Shown here: positions 8,294-17,320 of the stretch, piece by piece
Layout of the letters: the number at the start of each line of letters is the position of its first letter
Position numbering within the stretch: the stretch's first letter is position 1
Made by a program: the position numbers and the translations under genes
The notes under the pieces: model-generated
What the model was told of the DNA's origin: nothing
The model's database searches: none
The model's input: only the letters and a program-made list of their open reading frames with translations
DNA from: Eubacteriaceae bacterium
Lineage (GTDB): Bacteria; Bacillota; Clostridia; Lachnospirales; Lachnospiraceae
Length of the DNA stretch: 64,000 nucleotides
Assembly (NCBI GenBank): GCA_902362875.1
Contig: CABIYF010000015.1
Coordinates: 8,377 to 72,376, forward strand
Direction of reading: 5' to 3'

Positions 8294-8529
8294 GTATATG
8301 AGAAAAACGAAATAATAACATAGAGGATCCAGACCAGAAATTTTGCTCGCCGTTTTGAACGGTCGCTGATACGCGAACTTTCCTTCGGTAACTCGCGTTC
8401 AAGGGTACTGAAATCGGTAGTTTTTGACGCTCAAACAACCGACCAAGTTCGCTGCGAACCGTTCAAAACGCCGGCAAAATTTCAATGGTTCTGGATCCTC
8501 TATGTTATTATTTCGTTTTTCTCATATAC
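8294..8529. repeat. Type I large palindromic element, copy A (structured intergenic repeat)
   Basis: A 236-nt palindrome between convergent genes. The outermost 40 nt (GTATATGAG...) pair perfectly with the last 40 nt. Inside, helix P2 8351-8363/8458-8470 has 13 perfect pairs, P3 8373-8380/8445-8452 has 8, and P4 8395-8402/8424-8430 has 7 with one bulge. The core shares TCAAGGGTA, GCTCAAACAA and TAACTCGC with copy B at 25532-25762, while the helices differ in sequence but keep pairing. No coding potential. It may be a structured RNA, a bidirectional terminator or a MITE/REP-like repeat. Confidence 0.75.
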
Positions 8530-8554
8530 ACGGACGGCTATTCAAATCACTACG

Positions 8555-8737
8555 GGTGTGTATGGGGAACGGTGTTGGTTGTCAATTTTGATATTTGCAG
8601 ACAGACGATTTAAGAAATTAGTAAACTACTGTTTTTAAATTTCTCAAACATCTCGACAAATCGATGTTCGTAAGTTTCTTTGACATTCCGTCCATGAATA
8701 CAAAAATTATCAGCCAATACCGTTCTCCATACATACG
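8555..8737. repeat. Type II imperfect palindrome, copy A
   Basis: Arms at about 8555-8590 (GGTGTGTATGGGGAACGG...) and 8701-8737 are imperfect inverted repeats, with most mismatches G-T compatible when transcribed. About 110 nt of AT-rich sequence lies between. The copy at 25809-25972 has the same arms and a related centre in inverted orientation. No gene fits here. Confidence 0.55.
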
Positions 8738-8870
8738 CCTCTCCAATTCCCACCATATTGTGGGTTCAGCACTATAACCTTCAGGTATATGATAAAAAAT
8801 AAATAATGCTGCTTTTCCAGACCATTATTTATTTTTTATCATATACAGAAAGACTTCAGTTGGCCGCCTC
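8641..8870. repeat. Left member of an inverted repeat pair flanking the polyol island
   Basis: Read as reverse complement, this block matches 25511-25902: the TTGGCC...CTGAAGTCTTTCTGTATATGA segment right after the terminal stop codons, the type I arm, the spacer containing GGTTATAGTGCTGAACCC, and the start of type II. The right copy carries about 170 nt of type I core that is absent here. Homology fades out to about 8545. By eye, identity is high over roughly 200 nt; an exact value needs alignment. Confidence 0.75.
8785..8846. terminator. Mini type I hairpin at the 3' end of the dehydrogenase gene
   Basis: A 62-nt hairpin with a perfect 24-bp stem (8785-8808/8823-8846) and a 14-nt loop. Its arms match the outer arms of the 25532-25762 element, but the structured core is missing, as if deleted between the two arms. 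It stands 35 nt after the stop of the minus-strand gene at 8882. It can act as a terminator; a U-tract after the stem is not obvious. Confidence 0.6.
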
Positions 8871-8881
8871 ACCCACAAAAA

Positions 8882-9922
8882 TCAAAATTCATTAGGATGC
8901 AGCACAACCTTAATAGCCTCCCCAGATTTAGTAAGTGCAATTCCCTCATTAATCTTACTAAGTGGCAGCACATGAGTAATAAACTTCTCAGCCTCAAATT
9001 CATCAGAGATGGCAAGTTCAAATGATTTCTGCACTTGCATGCTGTTAGAACCATAATGTCCATAAATCCAAAGACCGTTGTAATGGATATAGTTTGTATC
9101 AAGCTCTGTCAAGGCACCTTTTGCGACACCGCCGAAGAAGACAACGATACCAGTTCTCTTTGCCATGAAGATAGCCTGTGCCTGTGCCTGCGTGGATGGG
9201 TTGGCGGAGATGACTTTATCGGCTCCTTTGCCGTTTGTAAGTTTTCTTACCGCTTCGATTGGATCTTCATTTAAGCTGTTGATCGTGTGATCAACGCCAA
9301 ACTGTTTTGCAGTTTCCAGACGTTTATAGTTAATTTCGATCATAATAACTTTTTTAGCACCGCGCAGTTTTGCAAGTTTTGCGTGGAAGCATCCGATTGG
9401 TCCGGCGCCGATGATAACGATCGTGTCTCCGAAGCCGACATCGATATTTTCCTGACATGCATAGACAGAAGATAAAGGCTCTCCAAGAGAAGCGCGGTCA
9501 TAGCTGATGCCGTCAGGAATTCTGTAGATAACGTCACGGGCGATCTGTCTTGGGAGGACGGTGTAATATTGCGCAAATCCACCTGGACGATCTAAATTAT
9601 TTCCGAGATTCTCGCACATTTCACTATGACCGGTTCTGCATGGTTCGCACTGCATACAGTGATCGGCGGGATAAATATAAAGACGGTCGCCGATTTTATA
9701 TTCTGTGCAGGAAGGAGAAACTTCATCAACGATACCAGTGATCTCATGACCATAAATGTGAGGATATTTACCAGATTTAGAGTCAGTTGTCAGGTTACGG
9801 ATATCAGATCCACACAGACCGACAGCCATGACTTTCAGGACAAATCCACCTTCCGGACATTCTGGTCTGTCAATTTCTTCAACTCTGATATCATTTGGGC
9901 CATACATTAAAGCTGCTTGCAT
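8882..9922 (-). CDS. Zinc-dependent MDR alcohol/polyol-phosphate dehydrogenase
   Basis: 346 residues, medium-chain dehydrogenase family. Catalytic zinc ligands are C37 (GLCGSD) and H59-E60 (GHE); structural zinc cysteines are C89, C92, C95 and C103. The Rossmann motif is IGAGPIGC near 169-174, followed by an acidic IEIN that favours NAD(H). Close relatives include sorbitol and galactitol-1-phosphate 5-dehydrogenases. It is second in a two-gene minus-strand operon after the FucA-like aldolase (17 nt gap), divergent from the lysR gene. It is one of three MDR enzymes in the island; the exact polyol is unknown. Confidence 0.88.
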   Translation of the reverse strand: MQAALMYGPNDIRVEEIDRPECPEGGFVLKVMAVGLCGSDIRNLTTDSKSGKYPHIYGHEITGIVDEVSPSCTEYKIGDRLYIYPADHCMQCEPCRTGHSEMCENLGNNLDRPGGFAQYYTVLPRQIARDVIYRIPDGISYDRASLGEPLSSVYACQENIDVGFGDTIVIIGAGPIGCFHAKLAKLRGAKKVIMIEINYKRLETAKQFGVDHTINSLNEDPIEAVRKLTNGKGADKVISANPSTQAQAQAIFMAKRTGIVVFFGGVAKGALTELDTNYIHYNGLWIYGHYGSNSMQVQKSFELAISDEFEAEKFITHVLPLSKINEGIALTKSGEAIKVVLHPNEF

Positions 9923-9939
9923 AATTTTCTTCCTCCTTT

Positions 9940-10605
9940 TTACTTTCCATAACGGTTTCTGCGGCTTCCTGGATGATTCTCATATAAAGCTTCCAGATCA
10001 TCATCAGAAATGTTATGTACAGGTCCGATTTCTTTTGTCAAATGATAGATTCTTAAAACTTCTTCCGCGGCTTCGATGATCTTAACGGCATCTTCCAAAG
10101 TTTTTCCGACGGCGATGCATCCATGGTTTCCGAGCAGGATCAGATCATGGTCTTTGATCGCGTCTTCGATTCCATCTGCGATATGAATGGTTCCAGGCAT
10201 TCCGTAAGGAAGACATGGGATTTCTTCAAATACGAGTGAAAATGTAGTAGAACATTTTAATTTGATATCTTTTCCACAATAAGCATAAGCAGTTAAATAA
10301 GGTGCATGGATATGGGCAGCTGCGTTGCAGTCAGGGCGGGCTTTTAAAGCAGCTTCATGCAATAAGATCTCACTTGATCTTTTGACAGTTCCCTCGATCT
10401 GTTCGCTATTTTCGGTATTTACAACAGCAATCTTATCTTCATTAAGGAAACGTTTTCTTGTTCCAGAAGGTGTGATGTACATCTTTCCTGTTTCACGGTC
10501 AAGGATGGAAAGATTTCCTTCCAGTGTGTTGACCATGCCTTTTTCGTCCATAAGTTTTGCATAATATAAAACTTCTTTTTTTAATTCACTGTTTCTATCT
10601 GACAT
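9940..10605 (-). CDS. Class II (FucA/AraD-type) aldolase
   Basis: 221 residues. The zinc and catalytic set is E79, H98, H100 and H161, all shifted by +6 from E73/H92/H94/H155 of E. coli L-fuculose-1-phosphate aldolase, so spacing is conserved exactly. Such enzymes split a ketose 1-phosphate into DHAP and an aldehyde; L-fuculose-1-phosphate, L-rhamnulose-1-phosphate or a related ketose phosphate are candidates. AGGAG precedes the ATG. First gene of the operon running left from the repeat-containing promoter at 10621-10683. Pairing with an MDR dehydrogenase suggests oxidation followed by cleavage. Confidence 0.9.
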   Translation of the reverse strand: MSDRNSELKKEVLYYAKLMDEKGMVNTLEGNLSILDRETGKMYITPSGTRKRFLNEDKIAVVNTENSEQIEGTVKRSSEILLHEAALKARPDCNAAAHIHAPYLTAYAYCGKDIKLKCSTTFSLVFEEIPCLPYGMPGTIHIADGIEDAIKDHDLILLGNHGCIAVGKTLEDAVKIIEAAEEVLRIYHLTKEIGPVHNISDDDLEALYENHPGSRRNRYGK

Positions 10606-10620
10606 TTTAAAACTCCTTTG

Positions 10621-10683
10621 AGGTATTGATATATTAATTTCAGGTATTGACTAATTAATTTGAGACATTGATAAATCATTTAA
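10621..10683. promoter_or_regulatory. Three 21-bp phased direct repeats, probable operator
   Basis: Repeats start at 10621, 10642 and 10663, each reading AGRYATTGA followed by an AT-rich half and ATTT. The 21-bp period places them on one helix face. They lie between the divergent aldolase operon and the lysR gene, close to the aldolase start. Related AGGTATTGAT/AGRTATTAAC motifs recur at 19585-19633. A binding site for LysR or another cluster regulator is inferred. Confidence 0.6.
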
Positions 10684-10702
10684 GGATCAGCTGATATTTG
10701 TA

Positions 10703-10732
10703 TTGTACAATTGTAGAAACATAATGTAAAAT
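10703..10732 (+). promoter_or_regulatory. Candidate sigma-A promoter of the lysR gene
   Basis: TTGTAC at 10703-10708 and TAAAAT at 10727-10732, spaced 18 nt, about 50 nt upstream of the ATG. The -35 box overlaps the dyad TACAATTGTA (10706-10715), a possible autoregulatory LysR box. Confidence 0.45.
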
Positions 10733-10782
10733 ATGTATTATGATAAGAAAACAAAGGTTTTACCTATGAATTAGGAGGGCAT

Positions 10783-11673
10783 ATGACATTAGCACAATTA
10801 AATTATTTTGTGAAAGTCGCAGAAAATGGTCATTTGACACAGACAGCGAAGGAACTTTTGATCGCACAGCCGAGTCTTACACAGGCAATCCGCAAATTAG
10901 AAGAAGAACTCGGCTTTTTATTATTTGAGAAAAAGGGAAGAGTTTTATTTCTCACCAAGGAAGGAAGAGAATTCCTTCCGTATGCCAAAGAAGTCGTGGA
11001 GGCTTCAAAGAGGGCAGAGCAGACGAAGGAACATATTTATCAGAGGTATACAGGGAATATCCGGTTTGCATACACAAGACCAATGCCGCCAAACTATATT
11101 CCAAATCTTTTAAGAGAGTTTTTCAAAACAAATAAAGACAAGAAGATCAATATCGAATCTTATGCCGCAGCTACATCGGTTATTTTAAAGGACCTGAAAG
11201 AAGATAAGATAGATTTTGGATTTTGTTCGATTGGAGAAAAAGAAGATCCTGATATTAAAATGATCACGCTGATGGAATATCCGATCAAACTTGTTGTGAA
11301 TCAAAAAGATCCACTGGGCAGGATGAAACAGCTGCATCCGGAGGATCTTATGAGAGAGCCGGGAATTTCTTATACGGAAGGCTCTGCGATGGACCGGGAG
11401 ATCAATGAATTTTTTAAAGAGCAGGAGATCACACCGGATATTCATTACCGTACTTCGTCCGAGGAAATTCAGAATTTCGTAGCGTGTGGGTTGGGCTGGG
11501 CGTTTATCGCGCAGAACGGAACACCGATGATGAAAGGCTTAAAAATCCTTGAAATGCCGGAAATGACACTAAAGCGAGCAACGTGTCTTGCGATGAGAAA
11601 AGACAGACAATTGAGTAAAAATGCACAAAAATTTTTTGATTTTGTACTAGGCTATAATAAAAAGTTTCTATAA
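10783..11673 (+). CDS. LysR-type transcriptional regulator
   Basis: 296 residues. Winged helix-turn-helix at about 1-60 (LNYFVKVAENGHLTQTAKEL...PSLTQAIRKLEEELG), linker helix to about 90 and a periplasmic-binding-like effector domain thereafter. AGGAGG is 4-5 nt before the ATG. Divergent from the FucA-like aldolase/dehydrogenase operon, the classic LysR arrangement, so it probably controls that operon and itself, perhaps in response to an intermediate of the polyol pathway. The effector is not identifiable from sequence. Confidence 0.92.
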   Translation: MTLAQLNYFVKVAENGHLTQTAKELLIAQPSLTQAIRKLEEELGFLLFEKKGRVLFLTKEGREFLPYAKEVVEASKRAEQTKEHIYQRYTGNIRFAYTRPMPPNYIPNLLREFFKTNKDKKINIESYAAATSVILKDLKEDKIDFGFCSIGEKEDPDIKMITLMEYPIKLVVNQKDPLGRMKQLHPEDLMREPGISYTEGSAMDREINEFFKEQEITPDIHYRTSSEEIQNFVACGLGWAFIAQNGTPMMKGLKILEMPEMTLKRATCLAMRKDRQLSKNAQKFFDFVLGYNKKFL

Positions 11674-11760
11674 ATTTGTACTTGCAAAAAAAATAAAAGT
11701 CATATAAACTACATATCATAAACTTTTGACATGACAGATTATGACAGGAGGCACGCAAAG

Positions 11761-13857
11761 ATGAATCAGCGTAGTACAAAGATTGTACAGTTGTTAAGTA
11801 AGGAAAAAGATGAGATCACAGTTTCAGGATTTGCGGAATATTTTCAGGTATCACAAAAGACGATCCGCAATGATATGAAAGAGATTAATGAAATCCTTGA
11901 GAAGAATAAGAGAGGGATAATTGATATCAAGTCAGGAGGAATTGTTTCTATCCCGGCAGATTTTAAAGATTCATTATCGTTGTTACTGGAAGGTAATTTT
12001 TACAATTACAAGTTATCCAAAGAAGAACGAAAAAAAGTTGCATCAGCGATCATTGTCAATTCGGCAGATTATATTACGCTGGCATCAATTGCCGACAGAT
12101 TGATGGTAAGCAGGGCAACGGTGATCAATGATTTAAAAGAGATTAAAAAGTTTATACGTCAGGGAAATCTTGAAGTCATATCTCATGCGAACAAAGGACT
12201 TCGCATTGATGGACTGGAAAGTGATAAGAGAAAGTTCCTGTTTGAACTATTACGCCCGACATTAAGAACCTATGATAATCACAAGAATATCATTTCTGAA
12301 CATGTCCATGTGCAGTCAGGAGATATCAATATCATTCAGAAGATCATTGCAGAACAGGAACGATGCTATAAGAAGTTCCTTCCAGATAATTCATTCAGGG
12401 AGATCCTGCTGTATTTAAGAATTCTCATTAACAGGAATAAGCTTGGAGAGTTTCTGGAACCGCAGCCAGAGATCAACAGCGATAATTACATGTTCTCGAT
12501 GGACATCTTAAAATATGTCTCACAGTATTGTGATGTTGTCATCAGTGATGATGATATCAAGAATTTCAGTACATTTCTGGATGAAGTCAGATTTAAAAAC
12601 AATGGAACATTTAATAAAAACACAATGATCATCCAGATGATCACCAGACAGTATATTTCTAGTATCTCCACAGAACTTGGAATCAACCTGAATGTAGATT
12701 ATGATTTCTTTGAGAATTTATCCAATCATTTGGAATCAATTTTTTCAGCACCGCCGATGGATTATCCAGAAGCAGATATCATTGATGAAGTTCTGGAAGA
12801 TAATCAGGATGTGTTAGATGTCGTGATCGATCAGATGCCAGTTATCTATAAGTTCACGGAACGAAAGCTTACAGAGATAGAAGTAAAATATATTGCGATC
12901 CATGTCTGTGCGGCGATAGAACGTAAGAAGAACAAGGAAGTATCCTTCAGAGTCATTGTTGCCTGTCATGCAGGAATTGGTACATCCATCTTGTTATTAG
13001 AGAAATTAAAACGACATTTCAAGTTCAGGGTAGTTGATGTGATCTCTGCCCACGAAGCAATCAATATCAAACCAAACGCAGCAGACTTTGTCATATCCAC
13101 AGTGCCGCTTGAGAGCTGCCCACTGGAATACGTTGTAGTTTCTGCAGCATTCAATGATGCTGATTATATCCGTGTAGGAAATCGAATCGATGCATTGAGA
13201 AACAGCCGCAACATTCCAGATGGAACAGAAGATGATAAATTAAATGCGGCAGAATTGATTGAAGAGATCACACCTGTGATCAACGAACTGGTGGAGCCAA
13301 AAGATCAAGCAAGAGTCGTAATGAAAGAATTGCGCAAAGTCGTAAGGAATTATTTTAAGCAGTCTGTGGAAAATGATGCGAATATCATATCTCCATCCTT
13401 ACATCATCTGCTGAGGGCATCCGATATTGAAGTTGATGTAGAATGTACAGATTGGAAAGATGCGATCAGAAGATCTGCAGACCAGCTGGTAGACCAAGGT
13501 TACATAGAAGACCGTTATGTTGATGCGATGATCGAAAGCGTTAATGAATACGGACCATATATCGTATTGTCACCAGGATTTGCAATGCCTCATGCGAAAG
13601 TAGAAGAAGGAAGTATTCGTCTTGGAATGCATTTGATCCGTTTGAAGAATCCGGTGCCGTTTGGAGTAGAAGAACTTGATCCGATCGAGTTTGTCTGTTG
13701 TTTGAGTGCAATTGATCATAGAAGTTACTTAAAAGCATTCTTTAATCTTGTCAATATGCTCAAAGATGAAGAATATCGAAAGAAGTTACATGAGGCAGTC
13801 GACGGAGAAGAGATGGCACGCATTATTGAACAATATGAATACAGCATTGTAGGATAA
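11761..13857 (+). CDS. PRD-domain PTS-regulated transcriptional activator (MtlR/BglG type)
   Basis: 698 residues. Two N-terminal HTH segments (about 5-50 and 95-145), PTS regulation domains in the middle (about 190-390), an EIIB-like domain with phosphorylatable C402 in VACHAGIGTS, and a C-terminal EIIA-type domain with H611 in MPHAKVEEG. The ATG at 11761 has AGGAGG 9 nt upstream and is preferred to the in-frame ATG at 11731. Known: such regulators activate PTS operons and are tuned by HPr and their own EII components. It sits directly before the galactitol-type PTS genes, with a terminator between, so it is the probable activator of 14102-23294. Confidence 0.93.
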   Translation: MNQRSTKIVQLLSKEKDEITVSGFAEYFQVSQKTIRNDMKEINEILEKNKRGIIDIKSGGIVSIPADFKDSLSLLLEGNFYNYKLSKEERKKVASAIIVNSADYITLASIADRLMVSRATVINDLKEIKKFIRQGNLEVISHANKGLRIDGLESDKRKFLFELLRPTLRTYDNHKNIISEHVHVQSGDINIIQKIIAEQERCYKKFLPDNSFREILLYLRILINRNKLGEFLEPQPEINSDNYMFSMDILKYVSQYCDVVISDDDIKNFSTFLDEVRFKNNGTFNKNTMIIQMITRQYISSISTELGINLNVDYDFFENLSNHLESIFSAPPMDYPEADIIDEVLEDNQDVLDVVIDQMPVIYKFTERKLTEIEVKYIAIHVCAAIERKKNKEVSFRVIVACHAGIGTSILLLEKLKRHFKFRVVDVISAHEAINIKPNAADFVISTVPLESCPLEYVVVSAAFNDADYIRVGNRIDALRNSRNIPDGTEDDKLNAAELIEEITPVINELVEPKDQARVVMKELRKVVRNYFKQSVENDANIISPSLHHLLRASDIEVDVECTDWKDAIRRSADQLVDQGYIEDRYVDAMIESVNEYGPYIVLSPGFAMPHAKVEEGSIRLGMHLIRLKNPVPFGVEELDPIEFVCCLSAIDHRSYLKAFFNLVNMLKDEEYRKKLHEAVDGEEMARIIEQYEYSIVG

Positions 13858-13863
13858 GCAAAT

Positions 13864-13916
13864 ATAGATCAGTTGAATTTATTTCTCATTATGGGAAATG
13901 AATTCAACTGATCTAT
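13864..13916 (+). terminator. Strong hairpin terminator after the PRD regulator
   Basis: Perfect 16-bp stem ATAGATCAGTTGAATT (13864-13879) with its complement at 13901-13916, followed by a T-rich tract. It separates the regulator gene from the PTS operon, which should therefore have its own promoter in 13917-14100. Confidence 0.8.
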
Positions 13917-14101
13917 TTTATTTCTGCACCATAGAAATAAATTGTACCAGAATAAAAAATTTCCGAAAAAGAGAAAAACCTTTCACTGTTTTTTGTCTAA
14001 TGTGCATGGTACTATATGTATTGTAAACAAGAGATAAACAAATTGGCCAAAGAAATCTCGTGAACAAACGAAAAATATGGATAAGAAAACGGAGGTTAAA
14101 A

Positions 14102-15367
14102 ATGGAAGTAGTATTAAAATTCTTTCAGGGATTTATTAACATGGGGGCGAGTACATTATTACCATTCGTCATCGCGATCTTAGGTATTTTCTTTGGAATG
14201 AAGATTGGTAGAGCGATTAAAGCTGGTCTGTTAGTAGGTATCGGTTTCCAGGGATTAGTATTAGCAGTTAACTTGTTGATCACATCAGTAACACCCGCCA
14301 TGCAATATTACAAAGATCTTGGATCTGGTTATGACACATTAGAGATTGGATTTGCAGCATTAGGAGCAGCATCTTGGACAACACCATTTGCAGTACTTGT
14401 AATTCCAGCGATCATTATCGCAAACTTGATCTTGGTTAGATTAAAAGTAACAAAGGTATTAAACGTAGATATTTGGAACTTCATGCATTTCTTAGTACCA
14501 GGTGCTTTAGCATATGCGTTAACAAAGAATGCAGTTATCGGATTTATCGTAGCATTTGCCTGTGGTATGGCAGTTTTATTCTTCGGACAGTGGATTGCAA
14601 AACCATGGCAGGAATTCTTCGGACTTGAAGGAACAACATGTACATGTCTTTGCTTCGTAGCATGGGCTTACCCAATCTGCTACCTGTTAAATAAGATCAT
14701 TGACAAAATTCCTGGTCTTAACAAAGTAGACGTAGACATGACAAAGATCGGTGAGAAATTAGGAATCTTCGGTGACCCAGCCGTAATCGGTATCTTCGCC
14801 GGTGTATTCTTAGGAGTTATCACAAAACAGAGCCCAGCTGATATCGTAACAATGGCTATGGGAGTTGCAGCAGCAATGGTATTAATCCCAAGAATGGTAT
14901 CAATCATGATGGAAGGATTATCTCCATTAGGACAGGCAGCAAGCGAATACGCACATAGAAAAGTTGGTGTAGATGCAGACATCTACATCGGAATGGATAT
15001 CGCACTTGGACTTGGAGATCCAGCATGTATCACATGTACAGCTATCATGATCCCAGTTACAGTATTATTAGTATTCCTTGTACCAGGAATGAGATTCTTC
15101 CCATTAAGCTTATTAGCAGAAGTATGCTACATGACACCAATGGTAGTATTAAGCAGTAAAGGAAATCTTGTAAGATCATTGATCGGTATGACACTTATGA
15201 TGTATTTAACACTGTTCTTTGCTAATATGTTCATTCCAGAAGCAACACAGATGATGTCCGTAACAAACGTACACTTTGCAGGTACAGTAACAGCATCCCA
15301 CTTTGGATGGAACCCAGGTAACTTAATCGTATCATTCATCCATAGAATCATGATGATGATCGGATAA
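14102..15367 (+). CDS. gatC: PTS system galactitol-type IIC permease
   Basis: 421 residues, highly hydrophobic with about ten membrane helices. It matches the EIIC-Gat family: opening FFQGFINMGASTLLPFVIAI, a charged loop KVDVDMTKIGEKLGIFGDP and a C-terminal GWNPGNLIVSFIH. It carries the polyol across the membrane while IIA and IIB phosphorylate it. The ATG at 14102 is used (CGGAGG 7-8 nt upstream) rather than an in-frame start 42 nt earlier that would add a basic leader. First gene of the PTS operon, with IIA then IIB behind. Substrate could be galactitol or a pentitol such as D-arabitol, since both use this family. Confidence 0.92.
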   Translation: MEVVLKFFQGFINMGASTLLPFVIAILGIFFGMKIGRAIKAGLLVGIGFQGLVLAVNLLITSVTPAMQYYKDLGSGYDTLEIGFAALGAASWTTPFAVLVIPAIIIANLILVRLKVTKVLNVDIWNFMHFLVPGALAYALTKNAVIGFIVAFACGMAVLFFGQWIAKPWQEFFGLEGTTCTCLCFVAWAYPICYLLNKIIDKIPGLNKVDVDMTKIGEKLGIFGDPAVIGIFAGVFLGVITKQSPADIVTMAMGVAAAMVLIPRMVSIMMEGLSPLGQAASEYAHRKVGVDADIYIGMDIALGLGDPACITCTAIMIPVTVLLVFLVPGMRFFPLSLLAEVCYMTPMVVLSSKGNLVRSLIGMTLMMYLTLFFANMFIPEATQMMSVTNVHFAGTVTASHFGWNPGNLIVSFIHRIMMMIG

Positions 15368-15399
15368 TAGATAGACTTGATATAAGAGGAGAAACTAAA

Positions 15400-15840
15400 A
15401 TGGCAACAAAATATTTGGTGATACAGGGGACAGCAAATAGTAGTGAAGAAGCGATCACGCTGTGTGGAGAAGCCCTGCATAAAGCGGGAATCGTAGGAGA
15501 AGATTTTGGAAAAGCTTGTGTAGAGCGTGAAAAAGATTATCCAACAGGACTTCCAACAGAAATCCCAACAGCAATTCCACATGCGAAAGTAGAAGGAATT
15601 AAAGAGAACGCGATTTGTCTGTTAAAATTAGAATCCCCTGTGGTATTTCGAAGATTAGATGATGACACTGAACAAGTTGAAACTGATCTGATCTTCAATC
15701 TGGCGATCAAAGATCCCAACGAACATTTACAGGTACTTCAGAGAATGATGGAATTCTTAAATAACAAAGAAGTACTGTTAAAGTGTAAAGAACTTTCAAA
15801 CGAAGAAACAGTAGCATATTTAACTGAGCAATTAGGATAG
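15400..15840 (+). CDS. gatA: PTS sugar IIA component (fructose/galactitol type)
   Basis: 146 residues, PTS_EIIA type-2 fold. Phospho-accepting H61 lies in TAIPHAKVEG, which takes phosphate from HPr and passes it to IIB. AGGAG precedes the ATG. It lies between IIC and IIB, 32 nt and 17 nt away, confirming a split three-protein permease. The pattern resembles the EIIA domain at the end of the PRD regulator at 11761, consistent with common phosphorylation control. Confidence 0.93.
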   Translation: MATKYLVIQGTANSSEEAITLCGEALHKAGIVGEDFGKACVEREKDYPTGLPTEIPTAIPHAKVEGIKENAICLLKLESPVVFRRLDDDTEQVETDLIFNLAIKDPNEHLQVLQRMMEFLNNKEVLLKCKELSNEETVAYLTEQLG

Positions 15841-15857
15841 AAAAGGAGATAAGTATC

Positions 15858-16157
15858 ATGGCAAAAGAAGTTAAAGTATTAGTAGCTTGTGGAAGTGGTG
15901 TAGCAACATCAACAATTGCACAGGAAGAAATCAAAGATATCGCAAAAAATGCAGGAGTAAAAATCCGCCTGATGAAAGGTACGATCTCTGAAGTTCCAAT
16001 GAAACAAAAAGACGTTGACGTAGTATTTACAACAGCAAACTATCGTAACCCATTGGAAAAACCACACTTAAGCGTGTTCGGTCTTGTATCCGGAATCGGT
16101 AAAGATGCTACAAGAAAGAAAGTTGCAGATTTACTTCAGAAACTCGCAGAAGAATAA
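15858..16157 (+). CDS. gatB: PTS system galactitol-type IIB component
   Basis: 99 residues, EIIB lactate/galactitol fold. The phosphocysteine is C11 in VLVACGSGVATST, the P-loop typical of GatB. AAAGGAG precedes the ATG. Receives phosphate from IIA and phosphorylates the incoming polyol bound to IIC. Third gene of the operon, followed 38 nt later by an MDR dehydrogenase. Confidence 0.94.
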   Translation: MAKEVKVLVACGSGVATSTIAQEEIKDIAKNAGVKIRLMKGTISEVPMKQKDVDVVFTTANYRNPLEKPHLSVFGLVSGIGKDATRKKVADLLQKLAEE

Positions 16158-16195
16158 GAACAGGAAAAGTTTAAGAAAGGACAAGGTGTTATAAG

Positions 16196-17245
16196 ATGAA
16201 AGCAGGAGTTTTACATACTAGAGAAGATATCAGATACGAAGAAGTAGAGACTCCAGTACCGAAAGCAGGAGAAGTACTTGTTAAAGTAAAATATTCAGGA
16301 ATTTGTGGATCAGATGTTCCACGAGTAAATGGAGACGGTGCACATTTTTATCCAATCATCCTTGGTCATGAGTTTTCCGGAGTTGTGGAAGAAGTGGGAG
16401 AAGGAGTTACAAAGGTAAAGAAAGGCCAGCGTGTAGCTGGCGCTCCCCTTGTTCCTTGCATGAAATGTGAAGACTGCATGAAAGGTGATTATGCATTATG
16501 TAAACATTACAGTTTTATCGGAACAAGACAGCCAGGAAGTTTTGCAGAATACATTTGTGTTCCAGAACAGAATGCGGTTCCATTTGATGACAGTGTGTCA
16601 TTCGAACAGGGAGCATTATTCGAGCCGGCAGCAGTTGCATTACATGGACTTGAGTGCCTGCCATATGAAGGTGGTAAGACGGTAGCGATCCTTGGTGGAG
16701 GAACGATCGGATTACTCGTTATGCAGTGGGCAAACATTTATGGAGCTGCCAAGACCGTTGTATTTGACATCGACGATGATCGAATCAAGCTTGCAAAAGA
16801 AATGGGAGCTTATGATGGAGTCAACACATTAGAAGAAGGCTTCATGGAAAAAGCAATGGCAATGACAGATGGAAAAGGATTTGACTATATTTACGAGACA
16901 GCAGGAAGCACCATCACAATGAAAATGGCATATGAACTTGCCGCAAACAAAGCAGGTATCTGCTATATTGGAAAACCAACCAAAGAGTTAACATTCACAG
17001 TAGAAGAATGGGAGAACATGAACCGTAAAGAATTCACAATGACAGGATCATGGTTATCTTATTCAGCACCATTCCCAGGACATGAATGGGATTGCGTCGC
17101 ACACTATTTCGCAACAGGTCAGTTAAAAGGCGAGGAAGCCTTGATCTTCAAGAAATTACCACTTTCCAGAATTGCAGAAGGTTTTGAAATGTTCAAGACA
17201 AGAGGAGCAGTTAAAGGAAAGATCTTAATCGACAGCGAAGCATAG
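16196..17245 (+). CDS. Zinc MDR dehydrogenase, galactitol/arabitol-phosphate dehydrogenase-like
   Basis: 349 residues. Catalytic zinc residues C37 (GICGSD), H58-E59 (GHE); structural zinc C88, C91, C94, C102. Nucleotide motif LGGGTIGLLVMQWA with a following FDID that fits NAD. Known relatives oxidise polyol phosphates delivered by the Gat-type PTS (GatD, or D-arabitol-phosphate dehydrogenase). Position directly after gatB makes it the best candidate for the first catabolic step. A second related enzyme follows at 17984, so the two may act on different carbons or substrates. Confidence 0.88.
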   Translation: MKAGVLHTREDIRYEEVETPVPKAGEVLVKVKYSGICGSDVPRVNGDGAHFYPIILGHEFSGVVEEVGEGVTKVKKGQRVAGAPLVPCMKCEDCMKGDYALCKHYSFIGTRQPGSFAEYICVPEQNAVPFDDSVSFEQGALFEPAAVALHGLECLPYEGGKTVAILGGGTIGLLVMQWANIYGAAKTVVFDIDDDRIKLAKEMGAYDGVNTLEEGFMEKAMAMTDGKGFDYIYETAGSTITMKMAYELAANKAGICYIGKPTKELTFTVEEWENMNRKEFTMTGSWLSYSAPFPGHEWDCVAHYFATGQLKGEEALIFKKLPLSRIAEGFEMFKTRGAVKGKILIDSEA

Positions 17246-17320
17246 CAGTCAAAAATCCATATAATAACATATAACTGATAGATTACAAAGTGAAGAGTGG
17301 GAAGAAAAGAGGTAAGCTAT

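Noticed and set aside
8555..8737. CRISPR-like repeat cluster near 8.3-8.9 kb
   Set aside because: Repeats are palindromic arms of two or three elements, not regularly spaced short repeats with spacers, and no cas genes are near.
13981..14060. Sigma-54 promoter before the PTS operon
   Set aside because: No GG-N10-GC pair in the right spacing, and the regulator lacks the sigma-54 AAA+ domain of LevR-type proteins.
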